Source: an uncultured Lachnospiraceae bacterium (lineage in GTDB: Bacteria; Bacillota; Clostridia; Lachnospirales; Lachnospiraceae). Taken from it: a stretch of 64,000 bases of DNA. The notes under the pieces are model-generated. The model saw nothing but the letters and a program-made list of their open reading frames with translations. It made no database searches and was not told the DNA's origin. Below are positions 22,913-31,090 of this stretch, one piece after another; positions within the stretch are counted from its first letter, which is position 1, and each line of letters opens with the position of its first letter. The position numbers and the translations under genes were made by a program. The DNA lies in assembly GCA_947625205.1 (NCBI GenBank), contig CANQNN010000008.1, positions 32,890 through 96,889 of the forward strand, in the 5' to 3' direction.

Positions 22913-23026
22913 CATTTAAAACCCGGCGTGTCCCTTGTTGCTATTATCTATATTTGTTTAAATTTTATATAAATACACGTTTTTTACTTCAATTACATCA
23001 ATTATTTTGACTTGCTGATTTCTGTT
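22913..23026. repeat. Direct repeat copy 2 (~115 bp, imperfect)
   Basis: Second copy of the repeat at 20857-20972, same orientation, about 2.05 kb away. It lies in the 496 bp gene-free stretch between the MtlR-like gene and the XRE regulator. The rest of that stretch (22733-22912 and 23027-23228) is AT-rich; a TATACT at about 23144 may be the -10 box for the regulator, and nothing else was recognised. Confidence 0.75.
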
Positions 23027-23228
23027 TCTACGCCTTTATTATAACAAATTCACGAAGATTAACAACCTACTTTTGAAATATTACACAGCAGATAAAGATG
23101 CAAGATAAAGTTTTATTTTTCTCTACTTAATTCGTATATTTTGTGTTATACTAATACCATCTTTATTATGAAAAGATTGATTTCGTGGGATACGATTAAA
23201 AAATAAAGGAATACTGGATGAGAGAAAT

Positions 23229-23630
23229 ATGCCTGTTAGACAGTTAGCAAAAGAATGCAACATCGCTTCAACGACCCTATATTCCATTGATCAACACGAT
23301 GAGGATATTCGTTATGATTTTGCATTACACACTGCTAATGCATTAGATATACCAGTTGCCTCTATCTGTGATGATTTACCACATAATTTAGAGACAACAC
23401 TTCCAAATCGCCCTACTATGTTTGAATATGACTTCAACAAGAAGTCATATTTCTCTAACCGCACATTGGAGATTTTTAAATTGTTTAATTATGAGGAATT
23501 TCCTTTACTAAATAAGCTAATTGCAGAATTCTATGTATTGAATAATGAATCTAGAAAAGAAATATTTAAGATTATATTATATAAACGAAACACAAGTCAC
23601 ACGATAATCCTGAAAAGATTTCAAATCTAA
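23229..23630 (+). CDS. XRE-type HTH regulator, start disputed
   Basis: Probable DNA-binding regulator of the two genes that follow. VRQLAKECNIASTTLYSIDQ is a clear Cro/C1-type recognition helix region. The open frame continues upstream of ATG 23229 as ILDERNM, which is the missing first helix of such domains, back to a stop at 23178. Removing one A from the A6 run at 23198-23203 would join it to ATG 23168 (MKRLISWDTIKN...). So either translation starts at 23229 with a shortened domain, or the gene carries a small frameshift. The C-terminal 60 residues are not recognised. Confidence 0.65.
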   Translation: MPVRQLAKECNIASTTLYSIDQHDEDIRYDFALHTANALDIPVASICDDLPHNLETTLPNRPTMFEYDFNKKSYFSNRTLEIFKLFNYEEFPLLNKLIAEFYVLNNESRKEIFKIILYKRNTSHTIILKRFQI

Positions 23631-23696
23631 AGGAGATCAAATAAAGAACGGTCTGACTTGGAACACATAAAGTAACCAATAAAGGAGTAATCCAGA

Positions 23697-24884
23697 TTGA
23701 CTACAGAAATAATCCATATCTTACCATTTGATATAGGATGTTCTTTCTTTGAATATGAATATAATAAAAGGCATCCCAAGAATGATTTTGTTAAAAATTT
23801 ATCATTATTATGCAATAATAACGGTTATGAAATAATACATGAAACCAAGCCAAATCATTTGTTATGTGTAAAAATCACAGATAATATTTTATGCCATATA
23901 TTGGAATGTGGAATTGGAGTTTTTGTTTTTAAAGGTATCCAGATGCCAGAAATGAAATCTCTTCCCACAAAACTTGATAGCAATATTGCATGTAATCTAT
24001 ATTACAGAAAAAAATATGAACAAAATGCTATTTTGAATCAAGGCTTTTTATCAAGTAAATTATCACTCTTTATGCAATTAGTATGGAAATCTGTTGATAA
24101 AAAGATTCGCCCCTATTCCTCAAATGAATCCTACAAACATAACGGATTATCCTATATTCTATCGATATATCATATTATTGATGACAGTAACACTTTCAAT
24201 AATCCAGAGTGTAATGAATTAAGCCTATTAATGAATCCTTCCATATTATCAAATATATTGGTGGAGGAACAATGGACTGCGATTGGTAAAAAAATAGAAT
24301 CTTATTCTAAAAAAGAATACTTTATTAAAGATTATAATGACAGCACAAAAATCGCGGCCTCTTGGTCTGCAGTAGCCGTTATAGAACCTCATAAAAGCAA
24401 TGTCATAAACAAAATAGTTGCTTATGAAGTCATGTTACAAGCAAGTTGGTTTCTATTCGATTGCATAATAGATAACATAAAGAATACCCGAATGACCAAT
24501 ATAGCCTTACAAAAGGAAAAGAGTTTAGCATCAAATATGTCATTAGAAGTCAGCAACATACTTAGTGCAAACATTAGTACCAATGAAAAAAATGCTTTAG
24601 ATATTATCTATTCAACTTCAGGTTTTGATACATTAAAAGAAAAGCTTTTTTTACTTCTCGAAAATAGAATTGCTATTGAAGAAGCTCGCATAAATCATCG
24701 TCAAGGAATATATGGCATTATTTCTGAAATATTGCTCGTCTTATTTACACTGGTAAGTATATATGAACCTATCAAAAACTTAGCTAACGGTACATTATCA
24801 ACAACTGATATAATTATTGGAATAATCATGTTAATAGTCTTGGTAGTATGTTCAGTGCTAATTATTGGAAAGGAGAAAATGTAA
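23697..24884 (+). CDS. Unknown protein with two C-terminal membrane helices
   Basis: 395 residues, not recognised with confidence. The N-terminal two thirds are soluble and contain FKGIQMPEMKSLPTK and LVEEQWTAIGKKIESY. The tail has two hydrophobic helices (YGIISEILLVLFTLVSIY and DIIIGIIMLIVLVVCSVLII). The order of an arginine-bearing helix (ENRIAIEEARINHRQGIYG) followed by a membrane span loosely recalls the DUF155/RMND1 group. The start is TTG 23697, nine bases after AAGGAG. Its TAA overlaps the ATG of the cysteine hydrolase (TAATG), so the two are translationally coupled. AT-rich. Confidence 0.6.
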   Translation: MTTEIIHILPFDIGCSFFEYEYNKRHPKNDFVKNLSLLCNNNGYEIIHETKPNHLLCVKITDNILCHILECGIGVFVFKGIQMPEMKSLPTKLDSNIACNLYYRKKYEQNAILNQGFLSSKLSLFMQLVWKSVDKKIRPYSSNESYKHNGLSYILSIYHIIDDSNTFNNPECNELSLLMNPSILSNILVEEQWTAIGKKIESYSKKEYFIKDYNDSTKIAASWSAVAVIEPHKSNVINKIVAYEVMLQASWFLFDCIIDNIKNTRMTNIALQKEKSLASNMSLEVSNILSANISTNEKNALDIIYSTSGFDTLKEKLFLLLENRIAIEEARINHRQGIYGIISEILLVLFTLVSIYEPIKNLANGTLSTTDIIIGIIMLIVLVVCSVLIIGKEKM

Positions 24885-25426
24885 TGAAAAATATATTATT
24901 AATAGTTGATATGCAAAATGGATTTGCAAGATATCCTCAAACAATCGCTTTAACAAATAAAATTAAAGAATTATTAGAGTTAAACATATTTGATTCGGTA
25001 GTTGCAACACGATTCTCAAATGACACAAACAGTATTTATGAGCAATTATTTGGTTGGAAAAGATTAGAAACAGAAGAAGAGAGAGCTCTTGCACCAGGTT
25101 ATGAAAAATATGTTGATTATATCTTTGACAAATATATTTATAACTGTGTTAATTCAAATTTTTTACAAAAAATGTGCCAAATAAATGATGGAAAATATCC
25201 AGAAAAAATATTTATTGTTGGTGCTGATACAGATTGCTGCGTTCTCACAACCGCAACTAATCTATTTGAAAATAATATTCGCCCTATTGTCTTAACAAAT
25301 TATTGTGATTCAAATGGCGGATCTGACTCACATAATGCTGGACTGCTTTGTATGAAACGATTAATAGGAGAAAAACAACTTATTGACATTGAAATAACTG
25401 CAAATACGAACTTAGAAATGTTATAA
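24884..25426 (+). CDS. Isochorismatase-like cysteine hydrolase
   Basis: 180-residue member of the isochorismatase/nicotinamidase fold. The Asp-Lys-Cys triad is visible: Asp in ILLIVDMQNGF, Lys in IFDKYIYNC and the nucleophile in GADTDCCVL. The substrate is unknown; amide hydrolysis of a small metabolite such as nicotinamide is possible in this fold. It is translationally coupled to the membrane-anchored protein upstream and preceded by AGGAG. The context, an AT-rich insert with a regulator and a membrane protein, differs from housekeeping nicotinamidases. Confidence 0.8.
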   Translation: MKNILLIVDMQNGFARYPQTIALTNKIKELLELNIFDSVVATRFSNDTNSIYEQLFGWKRLETEEERALAPGYEKYVDYIFDKYIYNCVNSNFLQKMCQINDGKYPEKIFIVGADTDCCVLTTATNLFENNIRPIVLTNYCDSNGGSDSHNAGLLCMKRLIGEKQLIDIEITANTNLEML

Positions 25427-25592
25427 CAATATTGAGGATGAGATTTTACCCCTCGAACTCAATCATCAATTTACTCATAAGCAAATATAATGATGCATTA
25501 AATAATAACGTTCAATATATTAATTGTCAATACTAATTGCATCAAATTTCGGAAAATGATGCAGTTGATCAATTCATGATGTAATTAAAAAT

Positions 25593-25625
25593 GGGCGGGA
25601 GAATCATCTCTCCAGCCCGATTTTA
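25593..25625 (+). terminator. Probable terminator after the cysteine hydrolase
   Basis: GGGCGGGAGA and TCTCCAGCCC form a stem around ATCATC, followed by GATTTTATCG. It lies 170 bp after the hydrolase stop and before the convergent ABC-F gene. Confidence 0.5.
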
Positions 25626-25718
25626 TCGTACAGCTTAGGACGATATTGATCCTCGCCATTTTCCTGCGCCCTGCAATCCTTCGATAAAATAATTGCTTCT
25701 CATTCAGTATCCCCAATA

Positions 25719-27296
25719 TTAAAGCTCTACCGTTTTCGTGGCGATCTGTTCCCGGAAGCGCACATCATGCTCTACAAACAGCATAGTCGGCTGATAGGTG
25801 AGTAGCAGCTTCTCGATCTGCAGCCGGGAAAAAACATCGATATAGTTCAGCGGCTCATCCCAGATGTACAGATGCGCAGGAGTGAGAAGGCTCGCCGCGA
25901 TCAGTACCTTCTTTTTCTGGCCTTCAGAATAATCCTCCATATTTTTCAAAAACTGTACCCGTTCCATATCGAGCTGCCGCAGAATTGCGCAGAACAGGCT
26001 TTCCTCCAGACCGCGCGCCCTGCAAAATGCCTGGATACTTCCTTTCAACATGGAGGTATCCTGATTGATGTAGGAAATCGTCAGTCCGGACGCAGTCTCG
26101 CAGACGCCGGATTCTATCACCGGAAGACCTGCGTTCGTGCCGTTTTTCTGCCGATCCGGCAAAGCGCACGCCTCCTGCGCTTCTTTTCCCATACCCGCTC
26201 TTTGCAGAATCAGCTTGATTAAGGTTGATTTTCCACATCCGTTTTTCCCATGAAGCGCGCACCGATCACCCTGCAGCAGATCAAAGGTCAGATTGGAAAA
26301 CGCCGGGCAAACCGATCCTTCATAGGCAGCGGAAAGCTCATGGATATGGATCAACCGTTCCTTGTGGTGTCGCAGGGGCATAAGCTTCAGATCCACCGGC
26401 TCCTCCAGATCGGCAAGCAGCCCCTCTTTTTCCTCGATCTCCCGCTCGATCCTTTTTTGCATCTGCGAAACCCGGCTCTGCACTTTCTTCGTCTTCGCTC
26501 CAATATACGCGCGGGTACTTATCGAGCGGTCGTGCTCCTTCACGGGATCAAACCCGATCTTTGTCCGTTCGTTTTGGTCTGCCCACTGCGCTTTTTGCGC
26601 CGCGGACTGTCTCAGCTTGCCGATCTCTTTTGTATGCTTTTCATTCTCCGCACGCGCAAACTGATCTCTGTGCTGTTTATTCTCCCACCAAACAGAAAAA
26701 TTGCCATTTTGCACGTCAATGCTCTTTCGGTTCAACACCAGCACATGATCCGTGCAGGCATCCAGCAGATCACGGTCGTGGGATACCAGAATAAAGCCTT
26801 TTTTCGATGCCAGATAATCCTTAACATTTTCTCTGGATGCCTGATCCAGATGATTCGTCGGCTCGTCGATCAGCAGGAAGTCATTCTCACCGGAAAATAG
26901 AACCGCCAGCATGACCTTCGTGCGTTCACCCGGACTTAACGTGCGAAACGGACGGTACAAAACCTCCGCGTTTTCCCGAAGCTGATCCAGCTCTGCGAGG
27001 ACGCGCCACTGCTCGCAACCCGCTTTCCACTGTTCCAGAAGATCCGCTGCCGGAAGCTGCATCTGCCCCTGCGTGACCGGATAGGGAAAATAGTCAAATA
27101 CGGCGGATGTGACAATGCTTCCGCTATACTCATACTTCCCCAGTAACAGGTTTAAAAATGTGGTTTTTCCCTTTCCGTTGCGCCCCAAAAACCCAAGCCT
27201 CCAGTTCGTGTCAACGGAAAAAGAAATATCTTCAAAAATATTGTCAAAGCTGCCCTCATAGGCAAACGTCAAATGATCCACAAGTATCTGTGCCAA
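25719..27296 (-). CDS. ABC-F ribosome-protection protein, Lsa/Vga-like
   Basis: Soluble twin-ATPase expected to bind the ribosomal E site and dislodge antibiotics. 525 residues with two Walker A motifs (GRNGKGKTT, GKNGCGKST), two signatures (LSPGERTK, YSEGQKKKV) and two Walker B motifs (LLIDEPTNHLD, YIWDEPLNYID); no transmembrane segments. The opening MAQILVDHLTFAYEGSFDNIF resembles the Lsa type, which acts on lincosamides, streptogramin A and pleuromutilins; the spectrum is inferred. The leader with small ORFs and a terminator just before the gene supports drug-induced attenuation. Confidence 0.85.
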   Translation of the reverse strand: MAQILVDHLTFAYEGSFDNIFEDISFSVDTNWRLGFLGRNGKGKTTFLNLLLGKYEYSGSIVTSAVFDYFPYPVTQGQMQLPAADLLEQWKAGCEQWRVLAELDQLRENAEVLYRPFRTLSPGERTKVMLAVLFSGENDFLLIDEPTNHLDQASRENVKDYLASKKGFILVSHDRDLLDACTDHVLVLNRKSIDVQNGNFSVWWENKQHRDQFARAENEKHTKEIGKLRQSAAQKAQWADQNERTKIGFDPVKEHDRSISTRAYIGAKTKKVQSRVSQMQKRIEREIEEKEGLLADLEEPVDLKLMPLRHHKERLIHIHELSAAYEGSVCPAFSNLTFDLLQGDRCALHGKNGCGKSTLIKLILQRAGMGKEAQEACALPDRQKNGTNAGLPVIESGVCETASGLTISYINQDTSMLKGSIQAFCRARGLEESLFCAILRQLDMERVQFLKNMEDYSEGQKKKVLIAASLLTPAHLYIWDEPLNYIDVFSRLQIEKLLLTYQPTMLFVEHDVRFREQIATKTVEL

Positions 27297-27317
27297 TGTC
27301 CTCTCTCCCTTCTACAT

Positions 27318-27347
27318 AAAAAGAACTGTTTGTCGCCAAACAGTTCC
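27318..27347 (-). terminator. Attenuator terminator in ABC-F leader
   Basis: On the minus strand GAACTGTTTG, a GCGA loop and CAAACAGTTC are followed directly by TTTTT. It lies about 20 bp before the ABC-F ribosome-binding site and about 170 bp after the promoter, so it would stop transcription before the gene unless disrupted. Confidence 0.85.
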
Positions 27348-27393
27348 ATTACGCATCATAACCATACAGGGAGCCCCTGCGATCTTTTATTTG

Positions 27394-27462
27394 TCAGCAA
27401 AAAAGAGAGCGGTTATGAGAACATAATCCACTTTTGGCAACATGAAATCTTTTTATCTCCAT
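27394..27462 (-). CDS. Possible 22-residue leader peptide of ABC-F gene
   Basis: ATG to TGA reading frame (MEIKRFHVAKSGLCSHNRSL plus FC) between the promoter and the attenuator. It lacks a good ribosome-binding site but sits where a stalled ribosome could alter folding of the leader. Whether it is translated is unknown. Confidence 0.35.
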   Translation of the reverse strand: MEIKRFHVAKSGLCSHNRSLFC

Positions 27463-27477
27463 GCAATCAAAAGCAAA

Positions 27478-27489
27478 TTATCTCCTCAT
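27478..27489 (-). CDS. Minimal leader ORF (Met-Arg-Arg-stop)
   Basis: ATG AGG AGA TAA preceded by GGGAAGGGGTGAAAAG, a strong ribosome-binding site with good spacing. A three-codon ORF with such a site directly after the promoter is hard to explain except as a ribosome sensor for attenuation. Short leader ORFs are known for other drug-inducible resistance genes. Confidence 0.5.
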   Translation of the reverse strand: MRR

Positions 27490-27518
27490 CTTTTCACCCC
27501 TTCCCATTTATTGACAGA

Positions 27519-27548
27519 ATTATAACATGTGGCAAAATAATCTGTCAA
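27519..27548 (-). promoter_or_regulatory. Promoter of ABC-F gene
   Basis: Consensus TTGACA (27543-27548) and TATAAT (27519-27524) on the minus strand with an 18 bp spacer, about 220 bp upstream of the ABC-F start. Confidence 0.85.
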
Positions 27549-27855
27549 ACCCAATGTCATCAACTTAAAGAATATTTATTAAAAAATAATTGAAAAAAAT
27601 TACATAGGGTATTTTTTTGCGTCTTTGATAAGTGGCGTTTTTTCACTGTTTTTATTTTTTCACTTTCCAATATCAATGTCAAGAATAAATGCCGCAGTAG
27701 AAAGCCGCAAAAAGAATTAGATAAAAGCGTATAGATTTACTCTATGCGCTTTTATGTTATGTTTCTAGTTTCCATTTAGTTATAAATATGGTATTGGTTA
27801 GACAAATGAGAATTTTAGTCTCATTAAAACTTTTTTATACTCGTTTAAGAATTTT

Positions 27856-27875
27856 AAATTCGCGTCTGCCATCAG
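27856..27875. repeat. 20-bp dispersed repeat, copy A
   Basis: Identical to 56641-56660 (AAATTCGCGTCTGCCATCAG), with similarity continuing a few bases on each side (GAAT before, GGAA after). Preceded here by the palindrome GAATTTTAAATTC. It is probably a truncated copy of the hairpin element described at 56629. Between 27549 and 27855 the DNA is AT-rich, with a hairpin at about 27722-27757 (AAAAGCG ... CGCTTTT) and no gene. Confidence 0.7.
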
Positions 27876-27952
27876 AGGAAAATATGTTTCATATCGTTAC
27901 TTAAAGCCTGCAATACCTGAAACCCTTTCCTTTCATAGAAAACGTTCCTTCC
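27872..27952 (-). pseudogene. GNAT acetyltransferase remnant (C-terminal end)
   Basis: On the minus strand a short frame reads GRNVFYERKGFQVLQALSND followed by MKHIFL and a stop. NVFYERKGFQ is the usual last motif of GNAT N-acetyltransferases. An in-frame stop lies just upstream and no other part of the enzyme was found, so this is a decayed fragment. Its stop codon falls inside the dispersed repeat. Confidence 0.45.
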
Positions 27953-27999
27953 TTTATATCATCCTCCACACAGGGTTGCCTCGCCCAATCCAACATATT

Positions 28000-28659
28000 C
28001 TAATGTTTGAATGTACAATATCTCGTCCATTCCACTGCGTTCCGTACCTCTTCATCACCCGTGACCGTAGTTCGCAAATATTTCCGTGTCAAGGTATACC
28101 ATTCCTCATATGTACATATCTGTCCATCAAACTCATATATATCTTTTTCCTGATATGTCCAGTAGTCGGTATCTCTACTGACCCACGAAAACTTCACCTC
28201 ATTTATAGGTTCACCCGACGCGTCCAGTTCAAAATATTCATAATACTCACCATAATTTTCGAATCTGTCATTCTCTTTGAAGAGAAATGCCCCGTTTTCC
28301 AGCAGATGATACTCACTCATATAGCTATTAAATCCTGTGAAATAACACAGTTCATCTCCTTTAACAGTAAAAATCCAATATTCGCTTCTTGCACCGTATA
28401 CATGTAATTCAGGGATTCCATCCCCAGTTACATCCACCATAGCATATTTTGTCTCAACCCGTCTTTCTGGTTCTCCTGTTGGTGTTGAAATCTTCTTTAT
28501 GTCCTCCTCGTCTGCCGTCCGGTTGCCATCTATAAACTCTTGATATATCCTAATCGCCTGATTTATTCTATATTGTTTTTGGAAAGCAATAGATAAAATT
28601 CCTGCAACCAAGAATATTGTCATCATCCCTAGGACTATAATTATTTTTTTTCTATTCAT
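28000..28659 (-). CDS. Membrane-anchored hypothetical protein
   Basis: 219 residues of unknown function. One N-terminal signal-anchor helix (KIIIVLGMMTIFLVAGILSIAF) is followed by an acidic, aromatic-rich outer domain. VDVTGDGIPELHVYG resembles the FG-GAP/EF-hand-like calcium loops found in secreted repeat proteins. Start 28659 is six bases after GAGG; an ATG at 28662 and others to 28680 are in frame. It lies alone next to an insertion sequence. Confidence 0.65.
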   Translation of the reverse strand: MNRKKIIIVLGMMTIFLVAGILSIAFQKQYRINQAIRIYQEFIDGNRTADEEDIKKISTPTGEPERRVETKYAMVDVTGDGIPELHVYGARSEYWIFTVKGDELCYFTGFNSYMSEYHLLENGAFLFKENDRFENYGEYYEYFELDASGEPINEVKFSWVSRDTDYWTYQEKDIYEFDGQICTYEEWYTLTRKYLRTTVTGDEEVRNAVEWTRYCTFKH

Positions 28660-29250
28660 CATTATCCTCGTCATATACATATATTCCGATTAATATATAA
28701 TTATTAGTGACATTAACAGTACTTCTATCACTAAAAATTGGAAAGTAACAAGTCGATAAATGCGAATTTGTTTCTCTGATATTATATTATACTACAAGCA
28801 ATTCCACAATCAACTGGTACACGCCCCGCCTGATTCTGCAAATACTTCCTGTTTCTATCTTCTTTCTCCTGTTCCCGCCTGACAGGCGGCACGGAAATCA
28901 TATGCGGTTAAGTCCAAATATCGAAAATATTGCGCAAATGTTTGATGATTAACGATATTCACTCCATTTAGACATTGACCAGATAAGTCATTTTTGACCG
29001 CCATGAAGAAAAATTTCTTATTCCAAATTTTTATGGGAAAAACCATATTTCCAAATTTTCCCCTTTTATATTTTTTTCTGCAAACCCGCTCTAATACAGA
29101 GAAAAATAATTTCACGGAAACAAAAATATTTTTTCAACCTGTTTTTTTCCTCATTTTTCCAAATAAATTTCAACCTGTCTTTTTCACAAAAACCCAAATA
29201 AATATTTATTTTTCCAGCGCGAAAAATACGGCAGGAAATTCTAAAACAAA
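28660..29250. other. AT-rich stretch without a recognised gene
   Basis: About 590 bp between the membrane-anchored protein and the insertion sequence. It contains T- and A-rich runs and, at about 29135-29215, two similar direct copies of a CAACCTGT-TTTTTC ... CCAAATAAAT unit. Six-frame reading gives only low-complexity open frames rich in Phe, Lys and Asn, which I do not accept as genes. Confidence 0.5.
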
Positions 29251-29316
29251 CGGCTCGACGCAATGTTACATTTTAAGTCTTGGAGCGTTTTTGGCTCTTG
29301 GCAGATACCCCGTCTG

Positions 29317-30624
29317 CTACGGTACACGGTAGGCAAACCCGGCGAATCCTTTAGCCTGTAAAGTGCGCTTGTCCTGCCGTCCCGGACGCACCGGCTCTGT
29401 GTGCTTTTCTATCTCTTTCAACAGTTTTACGCCGCTTGCCTTGTTCTTCCGTAAGAAGTCCCGGCACAAGTCTGATGCCCTTGCACGGTTTATCGCCCGT
29501 CCCGGCGGTGTCTCTGCCGCAGATAGGATACGGCTCACAAGGTTATAGAAAATCATTGCCGCATAAATCTCCTGTTTCGCGTATCGTTCACTCTTGCCGT
29601 GCAGATGCGTCAGTCCTATATCATACTTCAAGGCACGGAACGATGTCTCTATGCCCCACCGCATATGGTACAGTTCCTTTATATCTTCCGGCGTAAAGTC
29701 CTCTCTTGGCAGGTTTGTCGCAAGCGTCTCATATTCCCCGCTTTCTGCAAGCCTGATGCGGACGGCACGGAAAGACAGTTTATAAGGCGAACCAAAGTCC
29801 CACCTTGCCCCTCTTGTCCTGCCGCTGTATTTCCTGTCAGCATTGCGGTGTGTCTGGATCCACACATAACCGTTTTCCTTGTCTGTCTTGGTCTGTGTCG
29901 TTGTCACCGTAACGGCAAGGTCACGGTCTAATTCTTCCATAGGGAGAGACTGTATATCTCGCATGGCAGACCTGTTCTGCTTTAAGCGTATCAGGAAATA
30001 CACCCCGCTTTCCGCAAGGAAGTGGGCAATGACGTTGTAGGATTCATAGCCCCTGTCTGCAACAATCACAGACTTTTCGGGAAAAGTGTTCCGTTTGAGC
30101 ATCTGCAACAATGCGCCGATTTCGTCCTGTTTCGGCTGTGGCTGGATAACGGCGTCAAGATAGACCTTGTTCACCGCATCATAAAGGGGATTGGCGTGTA
30201 ACTGGTTATACCCTTTACTTGCCCCTTTCCGGGGCGGTATATAGGTTTCTGCGTCCACATCATGTGCGATATTGATGCACGTTCCGTCAACGGCATAGAC
30301 GTGATACCCCCGGAAAGTCCGGCTGTCCCCACAGCGATGATTGAATCCCCATAAGATTTCCAGCAGCAGGCGGGGCGGTATCTGTTCCCGCCGTTTGGAA
30401 AAAGACTGTTTGGAGACATCTATTCCTGCATCATGCAGTTCCTTATCCAGTGTCCCGCCTTTCATGGTGATAAGAAAGAGGAGCATAGTAAGGAGCGGGA
30501 GTTTCCGTTCCCTTGTAAAGCTGTTTTCCTTTAGGCGTCCCTCCTTTCTCCACGTTTCGGCGGTATCTTTTAGCGCCTCCATAAAAGCACCTTTTATCAG
30601 GCGTGCGGCATTCGTATTCTTCAT
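29317..30624 (-). CDS. IS4-family DDE transposase
   Basis: 435-residue transposase, apparently intact. The three acidic residues lie in YAVDGTCINIAH, SVIVADRGYES and HMRWGIETSFRALK; the last fits the Y-x2-R-x3-E-x6-K signature of IS4 transposases. Start 30624 (MKNTNAARLIKGAFMEAL) lies nine bases after AAGGAGG. Its codon use is GC-richer than the neighbouring AT-rich genes, as expected for a mobile element. Confidence 0.93.
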   Translation of the reverse strand: MKNTNAARLIKGAFMEALKDTAETWRKEGRLKENSFTRERKLPLLTMLLFLITMKGGTLDKELHDAGIDVSKQSFSKRREQIPPRLLLEILWGFNHRCGDSRTFRGYHVYAVDGTCINIAHDVDAETYIPPRKGASKGYNQLHANPLYDAVNKVYLDAVIQPQPKQDEIGALLQMLKRNTFPEKSVIVADRGYESYNVIAHFLAESGVYFLIRLKQNRSAMRDIQSLPMEELDRDLAVTVTTTQTKTDKENGYVWIQTHRNADRKYSGRTRGARWDFGSPYKLSFRAVRIRLAESGEYETLATNLPREDFTPEDIKELYHMRWGIETSFRALKYDIGLTHLHGKSERYAKQEIYAAMIFYNLVSRILSAAETPPGRAINRARASDLCRDFLRKNKASGVKLLKEIEKHTEPVRPGRQDKRTLQAKGFAGFAYRVP

Positions 30625-30746
30625 GATTAGAACCCTCCTTGAGACAATCAATGGTTACTGTCTGCGGAGAAAACAAAAAAGAAACCCGCGCGTCCTGTCT
30701 CACAGGGCGTTTCAAGTTTCTTCCTGCCGCACATACTGTCTATACT

Positions 30747-30860
30747 TTCTGTTGGGTTCTACTGTTACGTTGTGTTATTGTCTCTCTGTTGGGTTCTGCT
30801 GTTTCGGTGTGTTTTAATCTCTCTGTTGTGTTCTAATCGTTTTCTACTGTATTCTCTCTG
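30747..30860. repeat. Degenerate tandem repeat in transposase leader
   Basis: About three copies of a 36-37 bp unit beginning CTCTGTTGGGTTCTRCTGTT, ending with a partial CTCTGTTTTTCC. On the transcribed (minus) strand the unit contains AGAACCCAACAGAGAG. It lies upstream of the transposase start within the 466 bp between that gene and the ANTAR gene; the remainder of that stretch has no gene. Confidence 0.7.
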
Positions 30861-31090
30861 TTTTTCCGCCTTATGCGACACAGCTTAAACTTTCTCCGCT
30901 GTAATTTCATCTTATGATTTTTCCCTGTAACTGTCAATATCCGGCGCACATTTTTCCACAAAAAGACGGACTCTTTTTTGGTTTTTTCGGGTTAAAAAAT
31001 CGTTAAGTTGACGGGCTAAGCCGCATAAAACCGGGAAAGTTCAAAATATACCCCCTTAATTTGATGACATTGCTGTCAAACCTTTGGTTT

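Larger units (their letters stand above)
29251..31024 (-). mobile_element. IS4-family insertion sequence, ends approximate
   Basis: One intact transposase gene with non-coding flanks on both sides. Possible terminal inverted repeats are GGCTCGACGC near 29252 and GGCTTAGCCC (minus strand) near 31022, but the match is weak and no clean target duplication was found. The element separates the AT-rich accessory region from the ANTAR/glnA core region. Confidence 0.5.

Noticed and set aside
20857..23026. CRISPR-like repeat array
   Set aside because: Only two long, imperfect repeats 2 kb apart; no short regular repeats with spacers occur anywhere in the window.
28994..29332. Phe/Lys/Asn-rich open frame in AT-rich DNA
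   Set aside because: Low-complexity translation of T- and A-runs, ending inside the transposase region, with no start signal.
29251..31024. Exact IS termini with target-site duplication
   Set aside because: The GGCT-starting ends are only weakly similar and no matching flanking duplication was found, so only approximate ends are reported.
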